From contig OY727103.1 of assembly GCA_963402885.1 (NCBI GenBank), positions 16,766,085-16,830,084 on the forward strand: a stretch of 64,000 nucleotides of DNA, in the 5' to 3' direction. Shown piece by piece: positions 47,901-57,375 of this stretch. A program made the translations under genes and the position numbers. Every line of letters starts with the position of its first letter. Positions within the stretch are counted from its first letter, which is position 1. The stretch is from Antedon bifida (taxonomy: Eukaryota > Echinodermata > Crinoidea > Comatulida > Antedonidae). Under the pieces are notes generated by a model that worked only from the letters and a program-made list of their open reading frames with translations, did not search any database and was not told where the DNA came from.

Positions 47901-50231
47901 TCATTTCTTCTATTATTTAACATTTCTCTTGAGTTTAAGTTAGGCCTAGGATTTAATTAGACCTGTTAATTGGTACTTGTTGTCATCCGTATGATTTTGA
48001 ACAGCATAACATAAGCTTGTTCGCAATTCATTGTTAGTCACGTAGGACCATAATAAAAAAAAATCAAATTTATATTAACAATATGGCCAAGCATTATAAA
48101 GGGGACACTTTGTTAGGGCTAGAATGTGCCATCAATTAGTATTTTTATTCCGATATATATGTGATTGTTCCGTCTAATCATTCACGGAGAATACCTAATA
48201 AAGTGTATAATAGTACACGAGATCCTAATTAGTAATAGCTTATTACTATTTTTAGCTTTTAACACTAACCTTGCGATATACCGCATGCAATTATTACCCA
48301 TTAAAACAATATATTTAATTCCACTTAAATAGTGCAATAGGCCTACCCCATTGTAACGAGTTTGTCGCTAATCAAAGGTCACATCGACAAGTTGGATCAA
48401 TAATTGGTTTTATTTAAAACGTGGTATATGACAAGGCCAACTACATATATTAAAATGTCAAATATCAAATTCAAGAGTTGCAGTTATTCCTAAAATAAAT
48501 ATTGAGTGCTTGTGTTCGGTAATTTCAATTTGATCAGAGTTTCTTTTTAATACTAATAGGCCTACTTAAAACATCACGAGAAAGTAACATATTTAGTAGA
48601 ACCCGTATTAAGGGAACATACTGGGAATCAAAAAAGTGTCTCCCTAAATAGGAGTGTCCCTTGAATACGGGCCGAAGTATTAAAACATACTTCACTACGT
48701 TCGGTTCACAAAATATCATTTAAATAGGTGTGTCTCAAAGAACTGTATCCATTTTCATAATTGCGATAGTCAGTTAGAATCTATCTATGAACAACTGCAG
48801 AATCGGATGTGTAAATTGTTAATATCATTTATTCAGTTTTTAGTTTTTTTAAATTGTAGTTTAGAATATAATTTGGTTTCTATTTTTTTCGCAAATAGGC
48901 CTATATACAAAATGAAAAGAGAAATAAAATGAAATTCTTATATATTTATCTGCTAAACAAATTATATTTATAATAGAGATTTTTTATGACTTATAAGGAC
49001 CTAGTTATTCATGTTAATTCTTGTGCGCATGCGAGGACATTGAAACGTATTTACTCACCCGATTCTTCGACACAGTTTTGGTGCACAGGCCTACTAGGTA
49101 CTAGTTCGTCACAAGTCGAAATGTGTACTATATGATAACTAAACTAATATTGCATTTGTTCCAATAATAAAACCAAATCAAACGTGATCGCAAGGGAAAT
49201 TAAATTTCACGAAGGTGTTCGGTTCATTTCTCCATGATCAATTTAACAAAAGTGGATGAGGATACGTAACGCGAACATGTTAACAGAATAATGAGAGTGC
49301 TAATAAGTATTTAATAATCCCACACTTGTCAAAACATTGCAAATTGTTTCTGTGTCGTCGCTTACCTTGACAGGTAAATTGAAAAATATAGATATAGTTC
49401 GGTCAAAATATAAGACGGATAATCCCACGTGACATAATTGTATATGTATAGCTTTCATTTGATTAAAGGGATCGCACCTAGATTTTGGTGATTGACACAA
49501 AAGGAGACATAGTGTGCTTATATCCTTTTTTGTTGTTGTTAAAGAGTGTTGGTTCTTAGGTGGCTTAAACATGTTATTTGTTAGTCATCAACACGATATT
49601 GCTTTGTCTAACTGACGGTTTGTTATGGCCCTTGTGTCGAGTATTTTGTTTTCAATTATTCAATTCAGTTCTAGTTTATGCAAAATTAAGCTCTGTCTAC
49701 ACCTATTCATTCACCAGTCTTTTCTACAGCTCTGTCTACACTATCAAACTAGTTTGACAAACAAGTGTGATGTACCCAGATATGGTAGTGATATGCCCAA
49801 GTATGGTAGTAATATGACATCATCATGTCCATATATGGGCCGGGCACATCATTTGTTTTGCCATATAACGTTTGATAGTGTAGACGGAGCTTTAGATTGT
49901 ATGACTCACGATACTGAAAAGGCAAATGATCTTCTTCACTGCAAAGACGATTTTCTGTTTATATCAAGTATTATTACTATTTTCCACCCTTTAAGTTCTT
50001 TCTACACTATCAAACTAGTTTTACAACAAAGGTGTGATGTGCCCAAATATGGTAGTGATATGCTTTATGGATATAATATTGTCGCGGGCTTTTAATCCAA
50101 ACTGACGAATTGATACAGCCTATATAACCGTATATTATAATTTGTACAAATAAATTCTATACTAAAAAATATTTCTGTAAACTGTACTAACCTGCCATGT
50201 AGGCTGTTCGAACAGTTCTTCTGGCAGGCAT
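41936..50231 (-). CDS. TMEM26-family membrane protein, paralogue 2 (4 exons, long tail)
   Basis: Coding exons: 50231-50192, 44712-44421, 43628-43451, 43282-41936; 618 aa plus stop, far longer than human TMEM26 (about 368). Exons 2-4 are firm (EWKWFCPSVFF, PPLWILE, LTRDQLSQLLL, GIAADILEF, QDGPFLSMR, KNILVMLLQLYRLLVLY; about eight membrane segments in residues 50-370). Exon 1 is inferred: MPARRTVRTAYMA ends at G|GTTAGT and joins in phase to CCCAG|AT at 44712, which is preceded by a stop-containing MITE. Without it, translation could start at the ATG at 44623 (residue 44), giving a protein like paralogue 1. Residues 370-618 form a polar, lysine-rich tail with an acidic EFDDPFADSPS patch and no known domain. 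The 5.5-kb first intron holds four MITE-A copies and an ATTGG repeat. Confidence 0.87.
44762..45020. mobile_element. MITE-A copy 10, split by a later insertion
   Basis: A complete MITE-A whose right half is interrupted between 44908 and 44994. The element resumes exactly at AAGTTTGATAGTGTAGAC. It lies about 48 bp upstream of the exon 2 acceptor of TMEM26 paralogue 2. Confidence 0.88.
44908..44994 (-). mobile_element. Retroelement 3' end nested in MITE-A
   Basis: Read on the minus strand this is an AT-rich 3' end, GGTCAATAAGTGTTTCTTG, followed by (AATTG)n, the kind of tail left by some LINE/SINE families. AAGTT occurs on both sides and may be the target duplication. It is younger than the MITE it interrupts. 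Confidence 0.6.
46338..46495. mobile_element. MITE-A copy 11, complete
   Basis: Left repeat AAGTTCTATCTACACTATCA, inner GTGATGTGCCCATATATGG, two ATATCA..ATATTTGGG-like units, and right repeat GCTAGTTTGATAGTGTAGAC. It lies in intron 1 of TMEM26 paralogue 2. Confidence 0.9.
47425..47605. repeat. Minisatellite of six TGATTGGTTAA boxes
   Basis: Degenerate 30-37 bp tandem units, each with an inverted CCAAT core: GATTGG at about 47431, 47463, 47496, 47533 and 47594, and CATTGG at 47560. Spacer words TTATTTGATTGG and AATTGTC recur. It lies in intron 1 of TMEM26 paralogue 2. CCAAT/ATTGG is the core bound by NF-Y; binding here is only a possibility. Confidence 0.8.
49686..49894. mobile_element. MITE-A copy 12 plus a partial end
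   Basis: A full copy at 49729-49894, with two ATGGTAGT units and CATCATGTCCATATATGGGC. Immediately to its left is an extra fragment of the left terminal repeat (AAGCTCTGTCTACACC at 49688), which suggests insertion of one copy into or beside another. Confidence 0.85.
49992..50068. mobile_element. MITE-A copy 13, left half only
   Basis: Left terminal repeat AAGTTCTTTCTACACTATCA and one internal ATATGGTAGTGATATG unit; the right half is absent. It lies about 120 bp from the first exon of TMEM26 paralogue 2. Confidence 0.8.
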
Positions 50232-50254
50232 CTTAAGTTTTCTGTCTTCTCCAG

Positions 50255-50606
50255 AAGTACTTCCGTTTAGTTCACAAAATAGTTCCAATGGATACACTTT
50301 CCGCTTCTTTCTTTCAGTAAAAGGACACTTTTACAGAATTACTTCCGTAAAGTTCCCAAAATAGATGGATGCACTATCCGCTTCACTTTTCAGTAGAAAG
50401 GACACTTTTACAGAATGACTTCCATAAAGTTCCCAAAATTGATGGATGCACTTTCCGCTTCACTTTTTCCGTAGAAACGCAACTTTTACAGAATTACTTC
50501 CGTAAAGTCTAGAAAATACTGTAGTTAAATGGACGCACTTTCCGTTACACCTTTTCAGTAGAAAAGACACTTTTACAGAATGAATTCTGTAAAGTTCACA
50601 CAAGCG
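50255..50606. repeat. 77-87 bp tandem repeat upstream of TMEM26 paralogue 2
   Basis: Four-plus units beginning near 50259, 50341, 50418, 50496 and 50583. Each contains ACTTCCGTAAAGTTC, TGGATGCACTTTCCGCTTC and GACACTTTTACAGAA. The array starts about 25 bp upstream of the proposed ATG, so it lies in the 5' UTR or core promoter. Confidence 0.9.
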
Positions 50607-52311
50607 TTAAATCAACGCGATCTCCACTTCTATCCACCTTAAATAGATAAAGAAACATCATTTTAAATAAAAAGTTATTGTTCCAGCTAGTTGCTGAAAC
50701 TGTTTGAAGAATATATATCTCAAGTTGTTTACTAAGCCGTGGTTTAGGAACCGGGCGAATGACGAACAATGAACCTTCTACAAAGACTAATCATAGACAA
50801 TTGGCCTAGCCACTTAGCAGAGCCTAAACGAGGGCTTATTAAAGATACTCTTAATACTATAACTGTGTCTGTAATGCATATATTTTTAGAAACGGACAGA
50901 TAGAGGTTACAATATTCACTGAAAATAGTAAATTTATGTTGATCGTAATGTGATCTAGTGGCACTCAAAAGGATACGTTTAGAATTAAGAAATAAGCCTA
51001 AAGATCTATCGAACATCTAAATGACAAATTTAAAACCTACGGATTAATAACAAAGCTAAAAATGACATTTAAGTATAATGTGATAAATAATATTATTATT
51101 TAAAATGGTTACAACATGGTAATGTTGAAGAAAATGACACATTATGTACTTAAAATGTAATGTATCAACAATACTCACATCTTTAAAGGGCTTGGGATAG
51201 TTTACTATAATTTTACGTTCTTCACTTTTTAATCCGCAGGTTGAATCATGACATTGATAGTCTAGTAATGGAATATCTGACCTCGCTATCGTATCCCATC
51301 ATTCGCGACAACAAGCGTTCATAACCGTGTACCTTTTTTAACCCCCGGAGGTAGACAATTCCCCACTTTTCCCGCTATCACTGACAGTATGTCAATGGTT
51401 TGACTACGCGATAATTCAATAGCACGTACGGTATTAAACGCAAGTATCAAGATAGTTTGGAAAAATATAGGCCTACGGTATAAGCCTACTATCCATCCTC
51501 ATCCCACCCATTCTATTGAACAAATCACCATCCCATTGTTATGTATATTATGTACTACAAATGATAGTTAGCAAGTTATATAGATGCACTTTGCATTTGT
51601 TTCTACTTGCGCACTGAGGACGTAAGCGCATTGCAAGTAATTTGACCAATCACGACGCCATTGACCGTTCGAATTATCGCTTGTGATTGGTCAAGATACG
51701 CCTACGTCGTTGCGTTGCTTCCAAGCATTATAATATTGTATTGTATATTTATTTATTTATTGTATTGTTATTATACTGGTCAACGTACAAGGATTCCTAC
51801 TACCAGAACCAAACCCATAAAACTAGTTCCTATGATAGGCCTACTATCGTTCAAGGGCCTATCACAGGTAGACCCATAACCCCATATTCCCGCATCCCAT
51901 CCCATTCCCATCTCAACCCACTTAAACTCTAGCGTATGGCCTTCAGATATACATTTTCATGTGGTTTTTACATTCAAAATCATGATTCATTATTCACAGG
52001 AACAATAAACGTATTTTAACCGCCTAATTAGTCTTCATAAGGCTCTTGCTGACGTCACAGGAAAGTAATTCCAATTTAACAAACACTAAAAATGAGGCAA
52101 TTGACTGCAATTTGCAGACTGAATCGGCCACATTAAAAAAGTCAACATCCAGTGTGACGGAGGCAATTGGCGACAGGATAACCAGAGGTTGCGTGCGCGT
52201 ACCTTTTCTGATATAAAAAAAACTTTATTTTAAAAATAAAATAATGATGAAAACCAAAATCTATTGATAGATCAAACCAGATTTAACGCATAACAAAACG
52301 TCATAAAAACT
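50607..52311. other. 5' flank of TMEM26 paralogue 2 and left flank of the tRNA cluster
   Basis: No coding gene recognised. A minus-strand donor-like GAT|GTGAGTATTG at about 51179 could mark a 5' UTR exon of the TMEM26 gene; this is speculative. A MITE-B is listed separately. Confidence 0.4.
51603..51728. mobile_element. MITE-B, outer ends eroded
   Basis: Contains GAGGACGTAAGCGCATTGCA, TTTGACCAATCA facing TGTGATTGGTCAA, and ACGTCGTTGCGTTGC. Terminal GGTTCCCACT is lost on the left and reduced to TTCCAAGC on the right. Confidence 0.8.
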
Positions 52312-52383
52312 AGGCCCGAATGGGGTTTGAACCCATGATCTTCTGTTTACGAGACAGACGCCTTACCACTTGGCCATCGAGCC
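52312..52383 (-). tRNA. tRNA-Thr(CGU) copy 1
   Basis: 72-nt cloverleaf. Anticodon loop CTCGTAA gives anticodon CGU (codon ACG). A box TGGCCAAGTGG and B box GGTTCAAACCC are intact, and a T5 terminator follows the 3' end. Position 7 is A, pairing with U66 instead of the G.U wobble of most copies. No intron. Confidence 0.95.
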
Positions 52384-52521
52384 GGGATGTAGGACCTCAA
52401 ATGTTGATAGATCAAACCACCGAGAAATAATTTTAACTTTCACAAAAAAAAATACTAAAATTTATCAGGGTGCCAAAAGTTATTATCAAAATATATTTAT
52501 TTGACAAACGCCATAAAAATT

Positions 52522-52593
52522 AGGCCCGAATGGGGTTTGAACCCATGATCTTCTGTTTACGAGACAGACGCCTTACCACTTGACCACCGAGCC
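52522..52593 (-). tRNA. tRNA-Thr(CGU) copy 2
   Basis: Same fold and anticodon. One D-stem change (GGTC for GGCC) keeps a G.U pair. T5 terminator present. Confidence 0.93.
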
Positions 52594-52672
52594 GTCATGG
52601 AGGAACACAAATATTAATAATTTAAACAATTATCGAAATACATAATTTATTTGACAAAACGGCATAAAAGTT

Positions 52673-52744
52673 AGGCCCGAATGGGGTTTGAACCCATGAT
52701 CTTCTGTTTACGAGACAGACGCCTTACCACTTGGCCACCGAGCC
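52673..52744 (-). tRNA. tRNA-Thr(CGU) copy 3
   Basis: Consensus sequence for the array: acceptor GGCTCGG pairs with TCGGGCC through two G.U wobbles, anticodon stem TCTGT/ACAGA. The terminator is a T4. Confidence 0.95.
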
Positions 52745-52843
52745 GCGATGAAGGTTTTTAAATATTGATAGATCAAACCACCGAGGAATAAGTTTACCCA
52801 ATACTAAAATAGGTAACTTATCAGAATAAGCGCCATAAATATT

Positions 52844-52915
52844 AGGCCCGAATGGGGTTTGAACCCATGATCTTCTGTTTACGAGACAGACGCCTTACCA
52901 CTTGGCCACCGAGCC
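52844..52915 (-). tRNA. tRNA-Thr(CGU) copy 4
   Basis: Consensus tRNA body. No T4 run follows closely (only TTT), so termination may be weak. Confidence 0.93.
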
Positions 52916-53013
52916 GGGATGTAGGACCTCAAATATTGATATATCAAACCACCGAGGAATAATTTTAACTTTCACAAAAAACAATACTAAAATTTATCAG
53001 AGTGCCAAAAGTC

Positions 53014-53085
53014 AGGCCCGAATGGGGTTTGAACCCATGATCTTCTGTTTACGAGACAGACGCCTTACCACTTGGCCACCGAGCC
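53014..53085 (-). tRNA. tRNA-Thr(CGU) copy 5
   Basis: Consensus tRNA body, T4 terminator within a few bases. Confidence 0.95.
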
Positions 53086-53197
53086 GTGCTGAAGATACAC
53101 AAATATCGATAGACCAAGCCATCGAGGAATAAGTTTAACTTTCAATATAAACCAATATTAAAATAGGTAACTTGTCAAAACAAATGGCATAAAAATT

Positions 53198-53269
53198 AGG
53201 CCCGAATGGGGTTTGAACCCATGATCTTCTGTTTACGAGACAGACGCCTTACCACTTGGCCACCGAGCC
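53198..53269 (-). tRNA. tRNA-Thr(CGU) copy 6
   Basis: Consensus tRNA body, T5 terminator. Its upstream spacer is the second spacer type, like that of copies 2 and 9. Confidence 0.95.
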
Positions 53270-53348
53270 GTCATGGAGGACCACAAATATTAATAATTTA
53301 TATAACTATCGAAAAACATAATTTATTTGAAAAAAAGGCATAACAATT

Positions 53349-53420
53349 AGGCCCGAATGGGGTTTGAACCCATGATCTTCTGTTTACGAGACAGACGCCT
53401 TACCACTTGGCCACCGAGCC
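53349..53420 (-). tRNA. tRNA-Thr(CGU) copy 7
   Basis: Consensus tRNA body. The nearest T-run (T7) lies about 11 bases downstream. Last member, on the + map, of the left block. Confidence 0.95.
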
Positions 53421-54251
53421 GCGACGGAAGACTTCATTCATCGATAGAACAAAGCAAATTAAATTAAATATCATAAATTCTTTAAGGTAATTATGATCAT
53501 TTTCAAAACATAATTATTGTCTTTATCATGTCAAAACAAATTATAAAACATCATTGAAGCGGAAAAGTAGAATCTTCCATTAACAAACAAAACAGATATG
53601 ATTACAATCTGAATTGAGAACAGACAAATGCCTCCAAATAACGCTGATTATAATTAAAACAATAGATAATGTTCCTCAGACAAGAGGAATCATCTTTAAC
53701 GGTCCGGGCCTAAACATTGATTTAAGTAATCCCGTTGGAATAGCAGACACGCCATGTCGATAATACTCGACCATATCTACCAGGGGCTACCGTAATGAAA
53801 CGAATTTACGATAATGCGATTCCCAAATAATGACCGTTTAATAGCAGGGAAGATTGAAATTATCTTCCCTAGTTCTAAACACTTCAGATTTCTCAAGCCT
53901 GGATGAATACCAGATAGACCGTAACGGAAATGAAGTACTTTCTAATATCGAATCAATTTGACCATCGAGTTGACCATTACGAATGACCGATGTAAGTTAT
54001 TCGTGGGTGAAAAGTTTCCGCTTTTCTTATGCCTGCATGAAAAGTAATCATGGAAAAGTCTTTCATCGGAGATGGTTAATTGGTAAAGTAAAGTGTACGT
54101 AGTGAAATGGTAATACTAATTGGCGCGTTTTACATCAGAAAGTGCAATAACTTGAAATGCTGGAAGAATAACCAATTAATACGAAGTAGTAGAATAGATG
54201 AATGTAATTAATCAATTATTTAATGCATAATTAATTAAAAATGCATAAATT
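53421..54251. other. Gap inside the tRNA array
   Basis: About 830 bases without a tRNA and with no array-type spacer after the first 60 bases. No gene recognised. A phrase TATGCCTGCATGAAAA..TAATCATGGA here (about 54030) recurs at about 55947. Confidence 0.5.
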
Positions 54252-54323
54252 AGGCCCGAATGGGGTTTGAACCCATAATCTTCTGTTTACGAGACAGACG
54301 CCTTACCACTTGGCCACCAAGCC
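54252..54323 (-). tRNA. tRNA-Thr(CGU) copy 8, slightly diverged
   Basis: Anticodon and both promoter boxes intact. Acceptor GGCTTGG has a change at position 5 (still a wobble), and base 48 differs. Probably functional; less certain than its neighbours. Confidence 0.88.
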
Positions 54324-54433
54324 GCCATGAAACTTAAAATATTGATAGATAAGACTATCGAGAAATCATTTTAACTTTCACAATAAAACAATACTAAAAT
54401 AGGTAATTTATCAAAACAAGTGCTACAAAAATT

Positions 54434-54505
54434 AGGCCCGAATGGGGTTTGAACCCATGATCTTCTGTTTACGAGACAGACGCCTTACCACTTGGCCATC
54501 GAGCC
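54434..54505 (-). tRNA. tRNA-Thr(CGU) copy 9
   Basis: Shares the A7-U66 acceptor variant with copy 1. T5 terminator. Spacer of the second type upstream. Confidence 0.95.
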
Positions 54506-54577
54506 GCGACGAAGGAACACGAGTATTAATATTTTAAACAAAGTACATAATTTATTTGACAAAACGTCATAAAAATT

Positions 54578-54649
54578 AGGCCCGAATGGGGTTTGAACCC
54601 ATGATCTTCTGTTTACGAGACAGACGCCTTACCACTTGGCCACCGAGCC
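54578..54649 (-). tRNA. tRNA-Thr(CGU) copy 10
   Basis: Consensus tRNA body, T5 terminator. Confidence 0.95.
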
Positions 54650-54760
54650 GCGACGAAGGGCCTTAAATATTGATAGATCAAATGACCGAGAAATAATTTT
54701 AAGTTTTACAATAAAAAAAATACTAAAATTTATCAGATAAAGTGCCATAAAAATTAGGAT

Positions 54761-54832
54761 AGGCCCGAATGGGGTTTGAACCCACGATCTTCAGTTTACG
54801 AGACAGACGCCTTACTACTTGGCCACCGAGAC
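54761..54832 (-). pseudogene. tRNA-Thr(CGU) copy 11, degenerate
   Basis: Anticodon CGU retained, but the acceptor has a mismatch at position 2 (GTCTCGG), the D loop loses a conserved G (AAGTAGTAA), the anticodon stem has a central T-T mismatch (TCTGT with ACTGA), and the T stem has a wobble (GTGGG). The body is preceded on the + strand by a duplicated TTAGGAT. Probably a pseudogene. Confidence 0.8.
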
Positions 54833-54948
54833 GCTACGAAGTATTTTAAACATCGATAGAAAACGAACCATCGAGAAATTAGGTAGGTAAGTTAAGATAA
54901 AACAACATTAAAATAGACAATTTTTCACTAAAATCCGCCATAAAATAT

Positions 54949-55020
54949 AGGCCCGAATGGGGTTTGAACCCATGATCTTCTGTTTACGAGACAGACGCCT
55001 TACCACTTGGCCACCGAGCC
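54949..55020 (-). tRNA. tRNA-Thr(CGU) copy 12
   Basis: Consensus tRNA body, T4 terminator. Confidence 0.95.
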
Positions 55021-55132
55021 GCGACAAAATATGTTAAACATCGACAGAACAAATCATCGAGAAGTAAGGTATTCTTCCACGATAAAACGACATTTAAATA
55101 TATAATTTGTCACTAAAAAAGCCATAAAAACT

Positions 55133-55204
55133 AGGCCCGAATGGGGTTTGAACCCATGATCTTCTGTTTACGAGACAGACGCCTTACCACTTGGCCACCG
55201 AGCC
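55133..55204 (-). tRNA. tRNA-Thr(CGU) copy 13
   Basis: Consensus tRNA body, T5 terminator. Rightmost member, hence first in the direction of transcription; its upstream flank is unlike the array spacers. Confidence 0.95.
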
Positions 55205-56596
55205 GCCATGAAACACCAAAGACAAAAGGCGTAAAACGAGATGGGACATAAAATGGAGAAAATAAGGTCGGTAATGTCCTTATCAACTTGTTCATGAAGT
55301 CACACATTACAGCGACAGTAAACATTAACGTATATATTTCACATGTATTTTTTTAAATAATTTTATAAACGTTTGTTGAAATTTCATACCATTTTGTTGG
55401 AAAAACGTTTAATTTTGGAGTTTTATACCATTTTAACTCTCATTTCTAGACTGTATTGCTTGTAATCTTGTTGTTCTGTGTATTTTTTCTTGTATATTGC
55501 TGTTGAAATTGATTTTCACCAAATAAAATGAATAGTTGAACCTACCAAAAAGTACTGTTCTAATAATCACAATACACCGACAGCGTCTGTCATATTAATG
55601 ATGACATCTGACATACATTTTTTCATACCAAAAGTGTTTTTATAATCGCTGTAGCCAATTTAATTTCTAGGTAAGCGTTATCACAAAAATGCATCGCATG
55701 TTCGGCATACTTCAAAATTACCTTTGATCTTGTGTTATACATTTTTGAAAATTAAAAGCGAATAAAGAAATATTACTCGCAAAAAGTAGTTGAAATTTCA
55801 TGTAACGTTATTACTAACAAAGGTGTTTTGCTCCAAAACATTTTCATGAAAAGTAGGCGAGATTAATTTCTTCAATGAAAACTGCAATCTAGAACAGCAA
55901 TACGCAGGCGTTGGAGAGGGGATTTTAAGGGTACAGTAACGTCTATGCCTGCATGAAAATTAATCATGGACATTTTAAAGGTACAGTTGTGAATTTTCTA
56001 ATAGTACAATTGAACCCCTCAATTGGCACTCCTCTATTCAAGGAAAAGCCTTATAATAAAGAAAGTTTAAGTTTTTAAACTATTTCCAATTCTTATTCAG
56101 TGGACATTCAATCTGGGAAGAGTGAAATTCACTATTTCCAGGGACGAATTCAAGGGGGCCTAGCCAAATTTTACAAATTGTAATGCAAAAGATAGGACAT
56201 CAAATTAAGTTCAGCATTTCATTTCACTACTTTTAGGCCCTGGGCTCCCTATTTCAAAATCCTGGATCCGCCTCTTATGTCACAATCAAACAAGGGAACA
56301 GCGGGAGTAATTTTGTCTATATCATATATTATGTACAAGGTTTTTGACCGCGTATAATGCTTAGCTTGCAAATATTTTATATTATTCAAGAAGTTAGGAA
56401 ATATTTCACACGTCTTAAAAGGCAAACAAATGAATTATTTATCCTGCCCTCGAATCTTAACACACGAGGCGGATAGGTTAAAGAAAACGTATTCGCTGAC
56501 GATATCGGTACCTATTCAGGGTTCATGCACTTTCTAAAAAATTAATTTCACTAAATTTCCATGACCATTTATAGAAAAAATTCCATGATTTTTCGT

Positions 56597-56750
56597 AGAC
56601 ACTTTTCATGAAACGAAACTAGATATCTAAGTCTACGGCAGCCCTATTAATAGGACACTTTCTCATGAAACGAAACTAGATATCTAAGTCTACGGCAGCC
56701 CTATTAATAGTACACTTTTTCATGAAACGAAACTAGATATTTATTTAGGG
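56597..56750. repeat. 56-57 bp tandem repeat, 2.5 copies
   Basis: Units begin CATGAAACGAAACTAGATAT at 56608, 56664 and 56721 and contain AAGTCTACGGCAGCCCTATT. The third is cut short. Confidence 0.92.
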
Positions 56751-57213
56751 GACACTTTCTTGGGTCTGGGGGATCTACTGTTCAAACAAAACATGGCCTA
56801 CTCATTAAGGTAAAATCTACATGGGTCGCGCGACGAATTTCAGAACAAGAGGTGACATTTTAAGCCTTGGGCGTCAAAATAATTAAAAAATAATTCAATT
56901 GTTCCATAAAAATCATTGTTAGATACAAATGAATCTTTGTTTTATTTTGCGTTGAGTTATTTTCCTCTTAACGCCTTGTTAATGACGTCATCAATTTTAA
57001 ATACTATCTCATTTAATTCTCATCCATTTGAAATTCGATGAATATTTTATAAACATTATTTAATTATTCACATTTAAGCATAATGAATTTAATATAAGGA
57101 AACGTTCAGTTTAAAAATAAGTGCAGATACTATAAATTATTCAAAACAAATGTAAAACTTGCAAAGATTCACAAAATGTTTTTTATATATTATCTCTTCT
57201 CATAACATTTATT

Positions 57214-57375
57214 AAAGCACTGTCTACACTATCAAACTAGTTTGACAAAGAGTGTGATGTGCCCAAATATGGTAGCGATATACCCAAATATGGTAGTGAT
57301 ACGACATCATCATGTCCGTATATGGGCACATCACATTTTTGTCACATAAATTTTGATAGGGTAGACAAAGCTTTA
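57214..57375. mobile_element. MITE-A copy 14, complete
   Basis: Flanked by TTAA-like bases. Left AAAGCACTGTCTACACTATC, right TTGATAGGGTAGACAAAGCT, with two ATATGGTAG units and CATCATGTCCGTATATGGGC between. Confidence 0.9.

Noticed and set aside
49625-50095. 156-residue + strand frame
   Set aside because: It runs through two MITE-A copies ([15 protein letters not shown] is MITE sequence) and has no domain.
50744-51016. 90-residue minus-strand frame
   Set aside because: Looked briefly like a retroelement fragment, but no reverse-transcriptase motif could be identified.
52312-55204. Regularly spaced identical 72-nt repeats as a CRISPR array
   Set aside because: The repeats fold as tRNA-Thr with pol III boxes and terminators, and the host is plainly a eukaryote with introns.
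55131-55325. Minus-strand frame translating into GGQVVRRLSRKQKIMGSNP
   Set aside because: It is the translated tRNA-Thr body, a well-known false protein; the same applies to frames near 52.9-53.1 kb.
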